DNA of 64,000 nt, taken from assembly GCA_905221615.1 (NCBI GenBank), contig CAJNDT010006158.1:1377676-1441675 (forward strand). The letters run 5' to 3'. The stretch is from Symbiodinium sp. CCMP2592 (taxonomy: Eukaryota > Sar > Dinophyceae > Suessiales > Symbiodiniaceae). Below are positions 13,171 through 24,424 of this stretch, in pieces. The position numbers were made by a program, and so were the translations under genes. The notes beneath the pieces were generated by a model. It saw nothing but the letters and a program-made list of their open reading frames with translations, had not been told where the DNA came from and did no database searches. Numbering within the stretch: position 1 is the first letter of the stretch; each line of letters begins with the position of its first letter.

Positions 13171-15674
13171 TTAGTTTGATTCGATTTCAATGTTGCGTGG
13201 AGCACAAGACTGCCAAAATCCAAGTTTAGAGCCCCTCCTAACAACAGGCAGCACAGCGCCTCGAGAGGAGGCCAGTTGAAGCTACGCTGCATGGACGCGG
13301 CTTTCACGCCATCCTCGACCTGGCAGCATCCGAAAAGTCGAAAGCTTCAAGGTAAGTTTCGAGGCGCTGTTTTCAACGCCACGCGCAGTTCTCGACCCTG
13401 CCGTCACGACAAAATCCCTGAGCCTCGTTTCTTCAAACCGTCACACCGACGACTCGACAAGCGAGAGAATCAACCATCACTTGCTCTGACCGCACTCTCC
13501 GAGGGCACACGCTTGGGTTTGCGCAGACAGTGTGAGGCCATGAAAGCCTCCTCGGTAATCAAAATTACAACCCTGCTCTAGACCTTGTTCGGAGAACTGT
13601 TACTGCCGTCCTGTGTACATTGTCCTGAGGAGAACACGACCTACTGCTGGCCTGCTTGACCCGCTGCCAGGTTTGGAGATCACTGTCGTCCTCAGCATGA
13701 GAGACTTGCGCAACTCCGTTTAGAGGACACCAAGGGATCACCTTGGGAGCTCTGCGGGGCTTCGCTGTGAGCAGCTCGTTTTGGAACAAACTGGAACTAA
13801 GAGCTTTATACTTTATATTCTCTCTCGCCCAACCGCCCTTCTCGCTCTGTGCAGCTTCAATCTAGAGACCTTGAGACCTGACTTCAGCCGGCGATTTGTG
13901 TCATTCGGAGGGCCTCAGAAGTGAAGATCCGAGGGATCAACGTGTCTTACAAAATCCATGAGCTCAGGGATTCTGTGGGCATGTCCATGCTGCTCGTGGA
14001 AGAGATTAGCCGAAAGAAGTCTTACCGACCGGCAAAGAGAACTTCTGTGCCGATTCGTGCGGCCACAGGGCGGCCCAGAAATACATGGCAGAACACAAAT
14101 ACACCCCGGATGAACATCCTCGAACATGATCCCCAGCTCGTCTCTAAAGTTTCAGAAGCGAGTCACCTACACATGAGATCATCTGAATCTGCTCTCGCCT
14201 CCATCAGCCGACTGCTCGAAGTCAGTCACAACCCGGCTTTACTTATCCAGTGCTCGCAAGCCGCAAGTCTATGATGCAACTGGACAGGTTTATGGCAATA
14301 AAACTGGGCTCCTTCAGGTTCTCCGGTATAGTACCCGGCTTGATAGCCACTGCTGGCTGCTCGAAGCCCAGACTGACAAGCGCCAGGATATGCTGAATTG
14401 CAGGTCCGAAGTTGTGATCACACTGGCGTTCACTGATGCTTTGATGGAGCCCTGCTAATCAGCAGAATCATACCATGTCTTGCAGTCCTACCACGACCTT
14501 CTTCGATTGAGTCATGTGGAATTATTAAGCAGAGCCATGTCTCTCTACAAGTCTCGATTTTGGGTGCCTCGGGAAGACCGTGTTGCAGGAGTCTGGCTTT
14601 GATCAGCAGCAGGGTGCCCACATGATGCTTTGAATAGATCTAAGCACCACAGCTCTCCAACAATCCAAAGCACGGCAGCCTGTCCATGACCGCCTTCTTC
14701 CTTTCTTCCACCTTTGACGGTTGCATCAACGATGTCTCAAACGTCCCAAAGCGGATGTGCCTTGCTAAAAGCTCCGAAGAACAAGCTGACAGCATGCTTG
14801 CTTGAAGTGTCAACAGCATGAAGTTCGCTCCGAGCAACAGGAGTAACACCAAGCACTCCTCAAATGCACTCTCCTTTCGACGAGGACTATCGCAAAGGCT
14901 CAGCTGATGAATCCTGAAGCCCTCGGGGCATTCGAAGAGGTCGCACCTTCCTCGTGACTCCACGCCAAGCATGCTGCCACGGTTTCAGCTGCTTGGTGGT
15001 GGCATTGACCTTTCCGAAGACAGCAGTTGCACGCTCTCCTGCTCCGCTGCAACCAATGCTGCCTCATAAGACCCAGCCATGCCCCGAAACTGAACCGACT
15101 GCGAGATGTGCCTTGGCATCATCCCAGCGCTGCTTTGTGGGTAGTACGACACGAACGCACAAAGCCCATCGTAAGTCTGTAGATTGAGCGTCTCCGCTGG
15201 CACACGCATGTGCGGCATTCGAGAACACCACCCTTGCCCCGGTATGCCATGAAGCAAAGCACGGAAGAACTTGCATGCGTGCAAAGTCTGCTTCCGATTT
15301 AAACATCGTCTGCTTCTGAGCCTTGGCCCAATGCCTAAACCAGAAAGGACAGCCCTACAGCGGCTCGCCTCAGAGTACGGAAGCAGGCCTGGCCTCCCAG
15401 TAGTTCTTCGTCGGCCCCGAGACGCCCCTGTCAAGCTTTGAAGCCAGGGGCGAGAGAAGTACTGTGGCAAACTGGAATCAACAATCCTCCACCTGGCCTA
15501 GTGCAAAACGAATGCTAGACTGGAGCTCGTCCGGAACTTATATCACTCTGCCTGCCGCAGTTGATGAAGACGCCATCCCAACTCCACAAAAATCATGAAT
15601 TCAACTTCAAACCATCAAGACTAACTTCCTAGGTCCGCGTAATATTGTCATGCCCATGTTGACGGCACCGCATG

Positions 15675-15880
15675 TGCCACAGAGGTGATGGTCTTGGTGG
15701 TGTTGATCTGGCTGTGTTGGTGTTGTTGGTGTTGTCGGTGTCGGTGGCGGTAGTGCCGGTGGCGGTGGTGGCCCTGGTGATGATGGTGCCGGTGATGGTG
15801 GTGGGGTGATGGCGTGGGTGGTGTTGGTGTTGGCAGTGTTGGCGGTGGTGCCGGTGATGGCCTCTGGTAGTGGTGGACAG
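15675..15880. repeat. Degenerate GGT/TGG tract
   Basis: Imperfect GGTG, TGTTGG and GGTGATGG units on the plus strand give Pro/Thr/His-rich frames on the minus strand. Non-coding low-complexity DNA. Confidence 0.85.
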
Positions 15881-16379
15881 GGACTTCTTTCACTTCCTCG
15901 ACACCTCGACACGTCGGTCTTGTTTATTTCGAAAGCCACGCTGACCCTTAATGCCCGGAAGCCGAGCTCCTGGTCCACCACTGTTTCTGCGAGTGCGGGG
16001 TGCCATCCTGGACCTGCAGCTCATCGGTCTCAAATTCATGTGACGGTCTAGCCGGTCTAGCAGCTAGCACATGGATAGAGGTTGTGGACATCATTGCATG
16101 GCGTCACTGAGTTTGCTGCATCAACATACCTGCAATAAAGACGGTGGCTATGATAAATTTGACGGTGATGGTTGTGACACAAATCATGGTGAATGCAGGA
16201 ATCACGATTGCATTGCATTGAAACATGTTGTCTTGTCTTATGAGGACTGCTGCTGTGTTCTCTTGCTGCGGTTCCAAACATGTGAACTGGTAGTCTTGTT
16301 GCTGCTTCTCCAGGTGCTCCGCTGCTGCTGCTTCTGGTGTTGGTGGTGGTGCTGGTGCCGGTGCGGGTGCTTCTGGTGG

Positions 16380-16795
16380 CTAGCTGCAAGCTGGCTGGCG
16401 GTTAGCTGGCTAGCCTGTGAGCTGGTTAGCACGTGAGCTGGTCAGCTGGTTCGAATGTTAGTTGGTTAAGTGGTTCAGTGGTTCAGCGGTTCGTTGGTTA
16501 GTTGGACAGTTGGTGAGATGACTTGTTGGTGAGTGGGTCAGTTGGTCAGCAGGCTAGTCGGTTAGTTGGTTGTTTGGTTACGTGGTTGCTTGGCTAACTG
16601 TAACTGGCTGGCCACTTAGCTCATTCGCTCGCTATTTAGTTGGTTAGCTAGCTCTAGCTATCTCGCGGGCCAGACAGCTCGCTCGTTCGCTCGCTCCTTC
16701 CTTCGTTGGTCGAGTGGCTGGCTCGCTGGCTATCTCGTTTGCTCGCTCGTTCGTTGGTTCGTTCGCTCGCTAGGTAGCCAGATAAGTAGCTAGTG
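16380..16795. repeat. Degenerate tetranucleotide tract (GCTG, GTTG, CTCG, TTCG)
   Basis: About 400 bases made almost wholly of four-base words such as AGCTGGCT, TTAGTTGG, TCGCTCGC and GTTCGTTGG that shift gradually from one word to the next. This looks like an old tetranucleotide repeat that expanded and diverged in steps. No gene is seen. Confidence 0.85.
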
Positions 16796-16864
16796 TTGAT
16801 ATTACTTCCTGCGATTGCAGCCATTGGTGTCGCTGTTGCTCTTGTTGTTGCTCCTGCTGCTTCC

Positions 16865-17195
16865 AGGGGGTAGTGGGGGTGGTGGGGGTGGGTGGTGGGT
16901 GGTGGGTGGTGGTGGGTGGTGGTGGGTGGTGGTGGCTGGTGGTGGGTGGTGGTGGGTGGTGGTGGCGGGTGGTGGCGGGTGGTGGGTGGTGGTGGGTGGT
17001 GGTCGGTGGTGGTGGGTGGTGGTGGGTGGTGGTGGGTGGTGGTGGGTGGTGGTGGGTGGCGGGGGTGGCGGTGGGTTGTGGGGGTGGTGGGGGTGGTGGG
17101 GGTGGTGGTGGTGGTGGTGGTGGTGGTGGTGGTGGTGGTGGTGGTGGTGGCGGTGGTGGTTCTGGTGGTATCGTCGTCGTCGTCGTCGTCGTCGT
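16865..17195. repeat. G-rich GGT/GGGT minisatellite
   Basis: About 330 bases of GGGTGGTGGTGGGT-type units running into pure (GGT)n and then (GTC)n. Runs of three or more G are densely spaced, so the plus strand could form G-quadruplexes. Open frames of 102-169 codons in three plus-strand frames and one minus-strand frame (Gly/Trp/Val or Pro/Thr/His) are repeat products. Confidence 0.95.
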
Positions 17196-18384
17196 TGTAG
17201 TTGGCGTTGTTGCTGTTGCCAGCATGCCTATTATGATTCCTTTTCTTTGCCCCCTTGTTGTTATCATTAGTGTGATCATCGTTGCTTTTGTTTTGGATGT
17301 TGCTCTGGCTCTTGTTCTTGCTCTTCTTGGTTGCTGCTGTGCCTGGTGCTGGTGCTGTGCTTCAGCTGCTGCTAGAAACTAGACATGAGAATGTGATTTG
17401 AAGGAAGACAAAGAAGAAATAGAACAACACAAGACAGTGAATCAGAAAGAAGACAGATTGATTGATCGAGTGATCGACAAATTTGGGTGTTCGGTTGGCA
17501 ACTGAGTAGACAAGCAGATCAGCGGGAAACAATTGCGTTGCACAGAAACAAAACATGGCATGGCCAGAACGCTCGAACGAACCTAGCGCAACGACATACT
17601 CAAGACGGCAAAAGCAGAAGCTGCAGCAGCAGCTTCAGCTAGCTAGCCCAACCGCGAAAACACGTTGGCACTTCTCGACTGACCGCCCAAACCACCTCTA
17701 GGACATCCTGCCCCACACGATATCCAGGGCCGCGCGCCATCCAAGACTCGTGTCCTGCCCGCTGCAGGTAGTGAATGATGTCCACACGATCCTCTCGAGT
17801 TTGCACCGTCAACAGCATTGCCATCACCAGCAACATCGCACTCACCATCCCAGCCATCACTCGCAGCCCCATAACTTACACCGCCACCACCAACCTCAGT
17901 ACCCTTATCATCAGCATCTTGATCATCATCCACAGAGTCCTCATGTCGTGCTGATCTTTATCTTGACAAGCTTTGATCACCCTAGCCATCCCAAGCATCA
18001 TGGCCGCCCTCGTGGAGGGGAGGCTTTGGCATATGAAGGGTGACATCACTAATCCCTCATACCATCCGGTAGCATGCTGCATGCTTTTTGTTAGACGGCA
18101 GTGCTTGAGCTCAACACTGAACCCTGCGTGTATGCATCAAATCATTCTCGACTAAACTGACCAGCCAAAGATTCTGAAGCGCTGAGCATGGGCACGTGGG
18201 AGACAAAGACAGGGAGAGCGAGAGCGACAGAGGGAGGGACAAAATGAGACGAGCACAAACTCGCAGGTGACAGACGGACGGGCAGACAAACAGCTTGACT
18301 GGCTGACTGACTGGCAGGCAGGCAGCGACGGAGGGAGGGAAAGACGGAGGCATGAAGGGATGGCACAGACGGAGGTGCCAGTAC

Positions 18385-18488
18385 TCGCATGAAGATGGTG
18401 GCATCTGAGGAGTCGCCGAAACGAAAGTTTACAGAGCCTCGCCAGTCCTGCCAGCTCTCGATTCCGCGGAAGTTCATGTTGATGACCC
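18385..18488 (-). CDS. Possible exon with a class 3 lipase-like motif
   Basis: The minus-strand segment lies between a good acceptor (TTTGCAG|GGGTC) and a GT donor (ATGCGA|GTACTGG). It encodes about 34 residues that include FRGIESWQDWRGSVNFRF. Class 3 (fungal-type) lipases have a strand-loop of the type FRGT-x-S-x-x-DW followed by a short hydrophobic stretch, and the match is suggestive. The rest of such a domain, in particular the GHSLGG nucleophile elbow, was not found in flanking sequence. The gene is therefore unproven and could be another family or a chance frame. A GA-type donor is also possible a few bases earlier. Confidence 0.3.
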
Positions 18489-21400
18489 CTGCAAACTATT
18501 GCGAAACCCTGAGCAGATCAACATCGAGCTGGAATAGTCAACCAAGAACTCATGCAGAAAGTGTCCCAGTAGGAGCTTGGCGTATCCAAAGCATGACATC
18601 ACTTGCAGAGGTCACAAGGGAACTAGGGCCGATGACTCCTGGGCTCTGGGTTGTCTCTAAGTCTACAAAAGCAAAGTTTCAATCGGTGTCCGGGAGACCA
18701 TGTCTCAGTTTTAGACTTCAAGGTGTATGGTGCTGAGAAACATGAACACAACTCTTAGCGCTGCACTACAGCAAGCCCGCGAGCGTCTGGTGACTATCTG
18801 GGCACACTGCATTCAGTGCTGCTGCTTCAAGGCTGTCTGACGGCCTAGTACAAGAGAGCCTGGACATTCAAGTGAAAGTCTGGATCCTGAAGAACCGAAG
18901 ATTGGAGCTCTTGAAACTAAAATTACAGATACTGGGATATGGAAGCCCACTTCCAGCGATGCTCTGCCATCTGCCTCCCGCGAACGCACGGGGATTCTTC
19001 AGGAAGGCCATCATGTTCCTGAACCGGCTGTGCTTTAGCGGAAGCCGTTGGGCGATTGAGAAACATGTGAGCAATTGCTCTGGTAGCTGGATAGGTGTAT
19101 GATTGTTGGATCAGCCAAGACCGAAGCCTCACATCTACCACGATGAAGAACTCTAACAAAAACTACACTCCCGATGAGACAATCATGTCGCTGGCTCTTG
19201 TACCTGAGGGGTAGATACGGAACTAGTCGCTGCAATAGCCCAGCAACGGCGAGGCCATGTTTGTATGCAGTCAGAGCTCACTATCGAAATAGCATCCGAC
19301 GAATAACGGAACGGCCCGCCTCTCTGTCCAAAGAATGCCACTGGATTCCAGCTTCGATGAGTGCTTGACCCAACCTTCGCGGATAAAGGAGCTGGTCTCG
19401 GTAACAGAGCTAGCCTGATTTTATGGGCGACTGCCTGTGCCCCACCCAGCACACCGTGACTGTAAGCCAATACTCTGAGACTGTGATTTCTGACTGAACC
19501 CGCAGCCCGAAACCCACAACCTCGAAAGCCCCACTCCCACAGCGAATGGAAGCCTCAAAGCCCAGATGAACAAACCGCGCACGCCGAACGGGGCTCGATC
19601 GGGGCCCTTGCCGGTACGCTGATTCATCGCTGCCGTTCGCCCCATGACGCCATAAAGGTTGGGTCCAGCCAGGGTGCCTCGGGACCGAGGGACCTTTCCG
19701 GTTCCTGGTGATCTTGTGGCCACGTCTGAACAAACCCACACCACCGGACCCAAGCACCAAAGTGCACCAAATTCCCTTCTCTAGGTATCCAGCCGTACGG
19801 GTTGGTGCCGTCTCTTCGGATCGTGTGGCACCTGATAGGCATGCAGCTGTGCAGGTGTGAGCTCTGAAGCCAGGCTGCGTCGTCAGTTGGGTGTCAGGTT
19901 TTCGGATGCTTGGCAGGTCGATGTCTGCACGAATTGGGACACAATATCTTCGAGTTTGGAGCAGAGCAAGCCGAAGAAATGCCGGACACCGCTCATACAG
20001 GATCTGATTCTCTATCTCACTTGCCTCGTCCTTCAATCAATTCCTTCTACAGCTGCAGCTTACATCCAGCTCCCGGGACCGATGACCAAGGTGCAAGTTA
20101 CGGGCACGGAGAATATGGCGGATTCACGTATTTGAACTGCAATGGGCTGAGGTCTTCTGAAATCGTGTCCGAAGCCGAAGCTAGACCTGCAAAAAGCTGA
20201 GCAACAGGCTGCGCACAGTGCTTCCTCGGCGCGTAGGTATGAGTCACCGAACCCAAGAATCTCTGTGCTGATGAGAGTTCAATATCAATATCAGAGGACA
20301 GGAACATGTTGGTCTCTGCGTTCGATCATATACGAGCCCTCATTTGTCGAAGGATAGTTGAAGACTGCAAGCCTCGCTGCTGCCCGGGATGTCAGCAAGA
20401 AGAGTGCAAACCCTTCGCACGGTTCCAACCCTCGTCCCTCGTACAGTTTAATTGATGCCAATGTCGAACTCAGTCTGCGGTCCATTCTGACAAGTTAGAG
20501 GGCTGGCTTCCTGCACAAGAAGTAGTGCTGCTGTGGCTCTTGAAAAGCAGCTGTCCGCGAACTATGTTGCCCTGGCGAGCCAGAGTCAGGATGAACCGCT
20601 TCCGACGGAAACAAACCTGGGGCTCCTTCCAAGCTTAACTTGGGGAAGGCAACCGGCACTGTCCCCCTTAACAAAAGCTCCCCATCATTCCCCAACAACG
20701 GGATGGATGGGAAGACGGAAGACCCTCCACGTCGTCGGCAGTTAGTGCACGCAGGAGTCTGCACTGATTTAGAGTGCGAGGCCAAGGGTAGGGTTAGTAG
20801 GGTTCATTGTAGTGAAGTCTGAATCTGAAAGCACGGCAGCACGGTTAACCTGTCGCTAGTAGTTGATCCCAATCGCAAGAAGCAACAACTTGCGTCCATG
20901 TGATCTGTCCGGCCAGCAGAGCGCAGTTGCAGAAGAGTCGGAGGCGTAAAGCTGCACGTTAATCCAGAACCGCCACCCCAAGTCTGACACTCCATGAAAC
21001 TGCAGAGCCACTTAAGTGAGCCCACATTCTCCGCAAATGCGAAACTTGATCCCAAAGTGGAGGGAAGCCTCTGGGAGCACGAAGTCATCGCCGACATCGA
21101 TGTCGTCGATTTGCTTGTAGGATCTAAGGATTCCAAGGGTTGAACTGCAGAAAGTGGAAATTGCTCTACAGGGTGACATGCACGACTCCATGCTCCAACG
21201 GCGGCATTGTGCCTTTCGGGTCTATTGGACTGCCACGATGTTGTGACATCTGATACGACGATGAGGAGCATCAAGCTTTGCGAGAAGTCTCCCCACTTAG
21301 ACTGCGGCGCACAACTACTTCAACACGCGGGGAGTCGCAATTTTGAGGAGTGTTTGGAAGGAGTCCCAAGGAGAGACCCTTTCACAATGCCCTCAGCCCC

Positions 21401-22395
21401 GGACGGATCAGCCGATAGAGTGTAAAAGCTTTAGTCGGATGGAGCTCAGGAATAGCATTGGGCCCTAGAAATCGATGCAAGCTGACTGAAAGATGAGACT
21501 GGCGGATGTCTTTCACGGGTACAGTAAAGGCCTTTTGACTACAATGTCCGCATCTGAACCTCCATGATGGGAAACACCAGCCGCCTCCCGAGCATAGCAT
21601 CGTCGCTAGTCCGCCAGTCATCCACGGAGCGCGGGTCGTGCAGGCTGAAACAGAAACCGTGCTCAAAACGGTTGGAAACGACTGAACCAAATCAGAACGC
21701 TAAGCCCAGACAAGCAAGCGAGAGCGTCGAATCAAAAGAGAAGTGACAAGTCGAGAAGGGGTCTCGAACCTCTCCTGGCAGAGTTTCGGTTTGCTGTGCA
21801 GGAGCTGTGCTATAGGAACCTCAACTCCAGCATAGAAGCTGAGCACGTGGCTTCATGAAGCTCGGCGCTTGGCGCAGCCCATGGCAAGCAGTGATGAGCA
21901 GGGTTTGGCGATACCCCGAGTAGCTTGAAAGGCTAAGCGTGCCATGCGGGGCGGTTTAGAAACATTCCGAGGAGTCAAAAGTAGTCAAGCTCCAGGTCGT
22001 TCCATGTTATTCCTTGGTTCGAAAGTGGTGCACCATCGTCCTCTCGTTCCTGCCTGCATGAATTGGCCCACAAATGCATGTTGGCACGAGCAAATGCAGG
22101 GTTTAAGGCAGGTCTCTCAGACGTGTCAGAGTGCGTGGCCGTTGGAGCCGCGAGAAACCAAAAAACGTGAGCGATATTTCTCGGTGCCCATGCTGACACT
22201 TCATTCTGCCTTGGAACTACTCACAAACCTCGGGCCAAGATGCTTGCAGGTGGCACAGCTGCAATGCGATCGAAACCCTGAACCGATTTGAAGGGTGGAA
22301 ACTTGTGACCTTACCCACGGCAGGCCTGAGCCTAGCTGAACGGAGACCGACAAGTGGGCTTGGTTTTAACATGCAGCTGCAGGATTCAAAGAGGC
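18489..22395. other. No recognised gene
   Basis: About 3.9 kb of unique-looking sequence of mixed composition. The longest frame is a minus-strand one of 208 codons at 19410-20036. Its first 30 or so codons look protein-like, but no family, motif or splice context is recognised. No strong simple-sequence tract is present. Confidence 0.4.
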
Positions 22396-23034
22396 TCAGA
22401 AGAGCCACTCTAGCCAACTCTGCGGAGGCCGTGGGTGGCGCACGTAGGGCGTGACGACGCCTACCATGCAGGCTGGCAGAGGCTCACGCGCTGCCCACAT
22501 TCGCATTGCGGAACGCCACTTCCTCTCGCAATCCATAGTGACGTCGTGGAAGGGACGGCAGTGCAGGGCATAGTCGTCCTCGAGACCTCGGGTAGCGGAC
22601 TTCCAGTTCAGGAGCTCTTTCCTGTAGCCCATATAAGCCTTCACAAACTCCATGTGTGCTATTTCGTAGGCCTCTGCATTGGCCTCCATGTTCTTGAGCT
22701 CTTCGGCGGACAGCACATTCGCCTTATCAACTTGGCTCATGACGTCCTGGCTTCCAAGATACAGTTGCGGCCTGAGCTGCATGTCTGCTTGAAGGCGCTC
22801 CATGCGCTTGTCCAAGGCAGCCTGCTTGTCTTCGTCTTCCGGCAGTGCAGACATGTTACAAACCTGCCCCTGACGGTTGTAGCATCTTGGTGGCGGTTCC
22901 TCCTTGGCTTCGAACGCACTGGCACGGTGCAGGAAGTCGTGTGCAGTTCTCCCGCGCAGGGCGTGGCGGCCGGGCCCCGTCCGCTGCCACCAGAACGCCT
23001 CCTCCCCCAAGCCAGATGACAACAGCCCTGGCAT
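22396..23034 (-). CDS. Uncharacterised protein, 212 codons
   Basis: This is the longest minus-strand frame outside the PPR gene with ordinary amino-acid composition. Residues 61-200 look genuinely coding: a charged helical segment (ALPEDEDKQAALDKRMERLQ), then helices with EELKNMEANAEAYEIAH and KAYMGYRKELLNWKS, then an aromatic and Cys-containing part (HCRPFHDVTMDCERKW) and a Pro-rich tail. The two cysteines in that part are spaced CX9C. Only one such pair is present, so the twin CX9C mitochondrial fold is not shown. The first 60 residues are Arg-, Gly- and Pro-rich and could be a targeting extension. The ATG at 23034 overlaps a possible acceptor (CATGCCAG|GG), so the start may instead be Met61 at 22854, or this may be an internal exon. 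No family is recognised. A plus-strand frame of 194 codons is its antisense shadow. Confidence 0.65.
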   Translation of the reverse strand: MPGLLSSGLGEEAFWWQRTGPGRHALRGRTAHDFLHRASAFEAKEEPPPRCYNRQGQVCNMSALPEDEDKQAALDKRMERLQADMQLRPQLYLGSQDVMSQVDKANVLSAEELKNMEANAEAYEIAHMEFVKAYMGYRKELLNWKSATRGLEDDYALHCRPFHDVTMDCERKWRSAMRMWAAREPLPACMVGVVTPYVRHPRPPQSWLEWLF

Positions 23035-24424
23035 GGTTAGTGGCGCTGAGCGGCTGTGTGAAACTCATGTCAACATGAGTGTGAGAACAGGATCAACATC
23101 CGAACACTGCTTGCTTTCCATTGCAGCCTCAACCAACACGCCTATAGACCACTGCTTTGTCAGAGCTGGGTTGGTTTGATAGTGTTACTCACATCTTGAC
23201 CACTAGGGCATCAAAAAATGGCATGCGGGCAATCACGCAGGCCTGCCCTGAAAAGCCCTGAAAAAGTGAGTCTTCGCGCGTTGCGTGGCAGGAGGGATCA
23301 CAGGCATAAGGTTATCCGACTTGCTGAATCCTGAAGATTTTGAGTGTCAGTCTTCGACGAATGGCTGCCACTCCGCAGTCCTGAACCCGTGCAGCATCGA
23401 AGCTACAAACCCAACACTGGAAGCCCTGGGTCCGGTGGCCCAACACACCAGTTGCGGGAAGCCTAGGAAAACAAGGCGACCCCCTGCATAGCCCGGCTCG
23501 CATCTTTAGTGCCTAGGTCGACGAAGCTGACAGCTGTCCTGCAAACCTGGCATGATTGCCGTTGTTGAGGACAAGGAGGCCACACTAAACCGCAAACGCT
23601 GCTCACAGCTTGCATCCTGGCTACGGCGGGAGTCATGTAGCCACCTTCCATCCTTCAGACCCAAATTGCCGCTGTTCAGAAGATGGAATGTAAATCTAAG
23701 CCTATCCAAGACATGTTATTCAAGTGGCTAGAGTAAACACTGGCCCATCTCGGTTGTAGCCACAAGCCAAGTGTCAAGGGCTAAGCGGCTAAGCTTCTTG
23801 CAAAGACCAGAGGGCCGCTCGGGCCTGCATTTCCACGAATTCAGAGACTGCGCTTCGCCACCCCCAAAACCGGGCTCAAACCAACTCGCTGCACTGCTCC
23901 AGCCTGCCGTCTAGAGACAAAGCAAAGAGCTGGGTTCTGCTGTTGGTCACGTGAGCACTTGTGTCCAAGTTTGGTTGAAGGACATGAGTATAAAGGACCT
24001 GAGGGCTCATGCAAGGGCTTCAAGACGTTGTCCAAACAATGCGGACTCACTGCAAGCGACTTTAATGCTGCCTCCTGTCGACTCTCAAACTCAAAACGTT
24101 AGGGGATCGCCCTCGCCCGAAACCCCGAGCCCAACATGCGAGCTTTGTGGTCCGGGCCTGGCAAGCAATGCCAGCGACTCGAAGCAGCGTGCTGCAGACT
24201 CGCAGGAGGCCAGCGCAGAGGCCACAGTGACCACGTTCCTGGAAACATACGACAAAACACTGACAAGCTAAGCTTGTAGTCCGGTTGCAGACCTCACAGC
24301 GCACATCCTGAATACTCAATCAAGCATGTAGACTCCGCTCCGAAGCTGCTGTCCTGGTCTCTGAACCCGGATCGTCTCTACTGGCGAGCCAGGTTCAGGA
24401 GCCAAGTTTTCAAGCTTCGGTTTT
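23035..24424. other. Intergenic stretch downstream of the PPR gene
   Basis: The 1.4 kb between the stop codon of the PPR gene and the start of the next minus-strand frame. A plus-strand frame of 106 codons at 23951-24271 is Ser/Ala-rich and unrecognised. No repeats stand out. Confidence 0.4.

Larger units (their letters stand above)
2692..18384. other. Long repeat-rich stretch without a recognised gene
   Basis: About 15.7 kb in which no family is recognised. It contains the microsatellites and minisatellites listed separately (near 5.2-6.0, 7.0, 10.2-10.9, 11.6, 13.1, 15.7 and 16.4-17.2 kb). Frames that look somewhat protein-like but lack a family, conserved motif or full splice context are the minus-strand ones at 10926-11114, 14640-14972 and 14985-15470, and one ending at a good GTAAGT donor near 17878. 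They may be isolated exons. Unidentified genes with tiny exons could be hidden here. Confidence 0.4.

Noticed and set aside
15064..15306. Minus-strand frame considered as a PARP-like domain
   Set aside because: No HYE-type triad or conserved NAD-binding motif could be placed, and a second overlapping frame looks equally plausible.
16770..17382. Open frames of 102-169 codons on both strands
   Set aside because: Entirely made by GGT/GGGT repeats; composition is Gly/Trp/Val or Pro/Thr/His and nothing else.
22435..23019. Plus-strand 194-codon frame
   Set aside because: Antisense to the better-supported minus-strand 212-codon frame, with unlikely composition.
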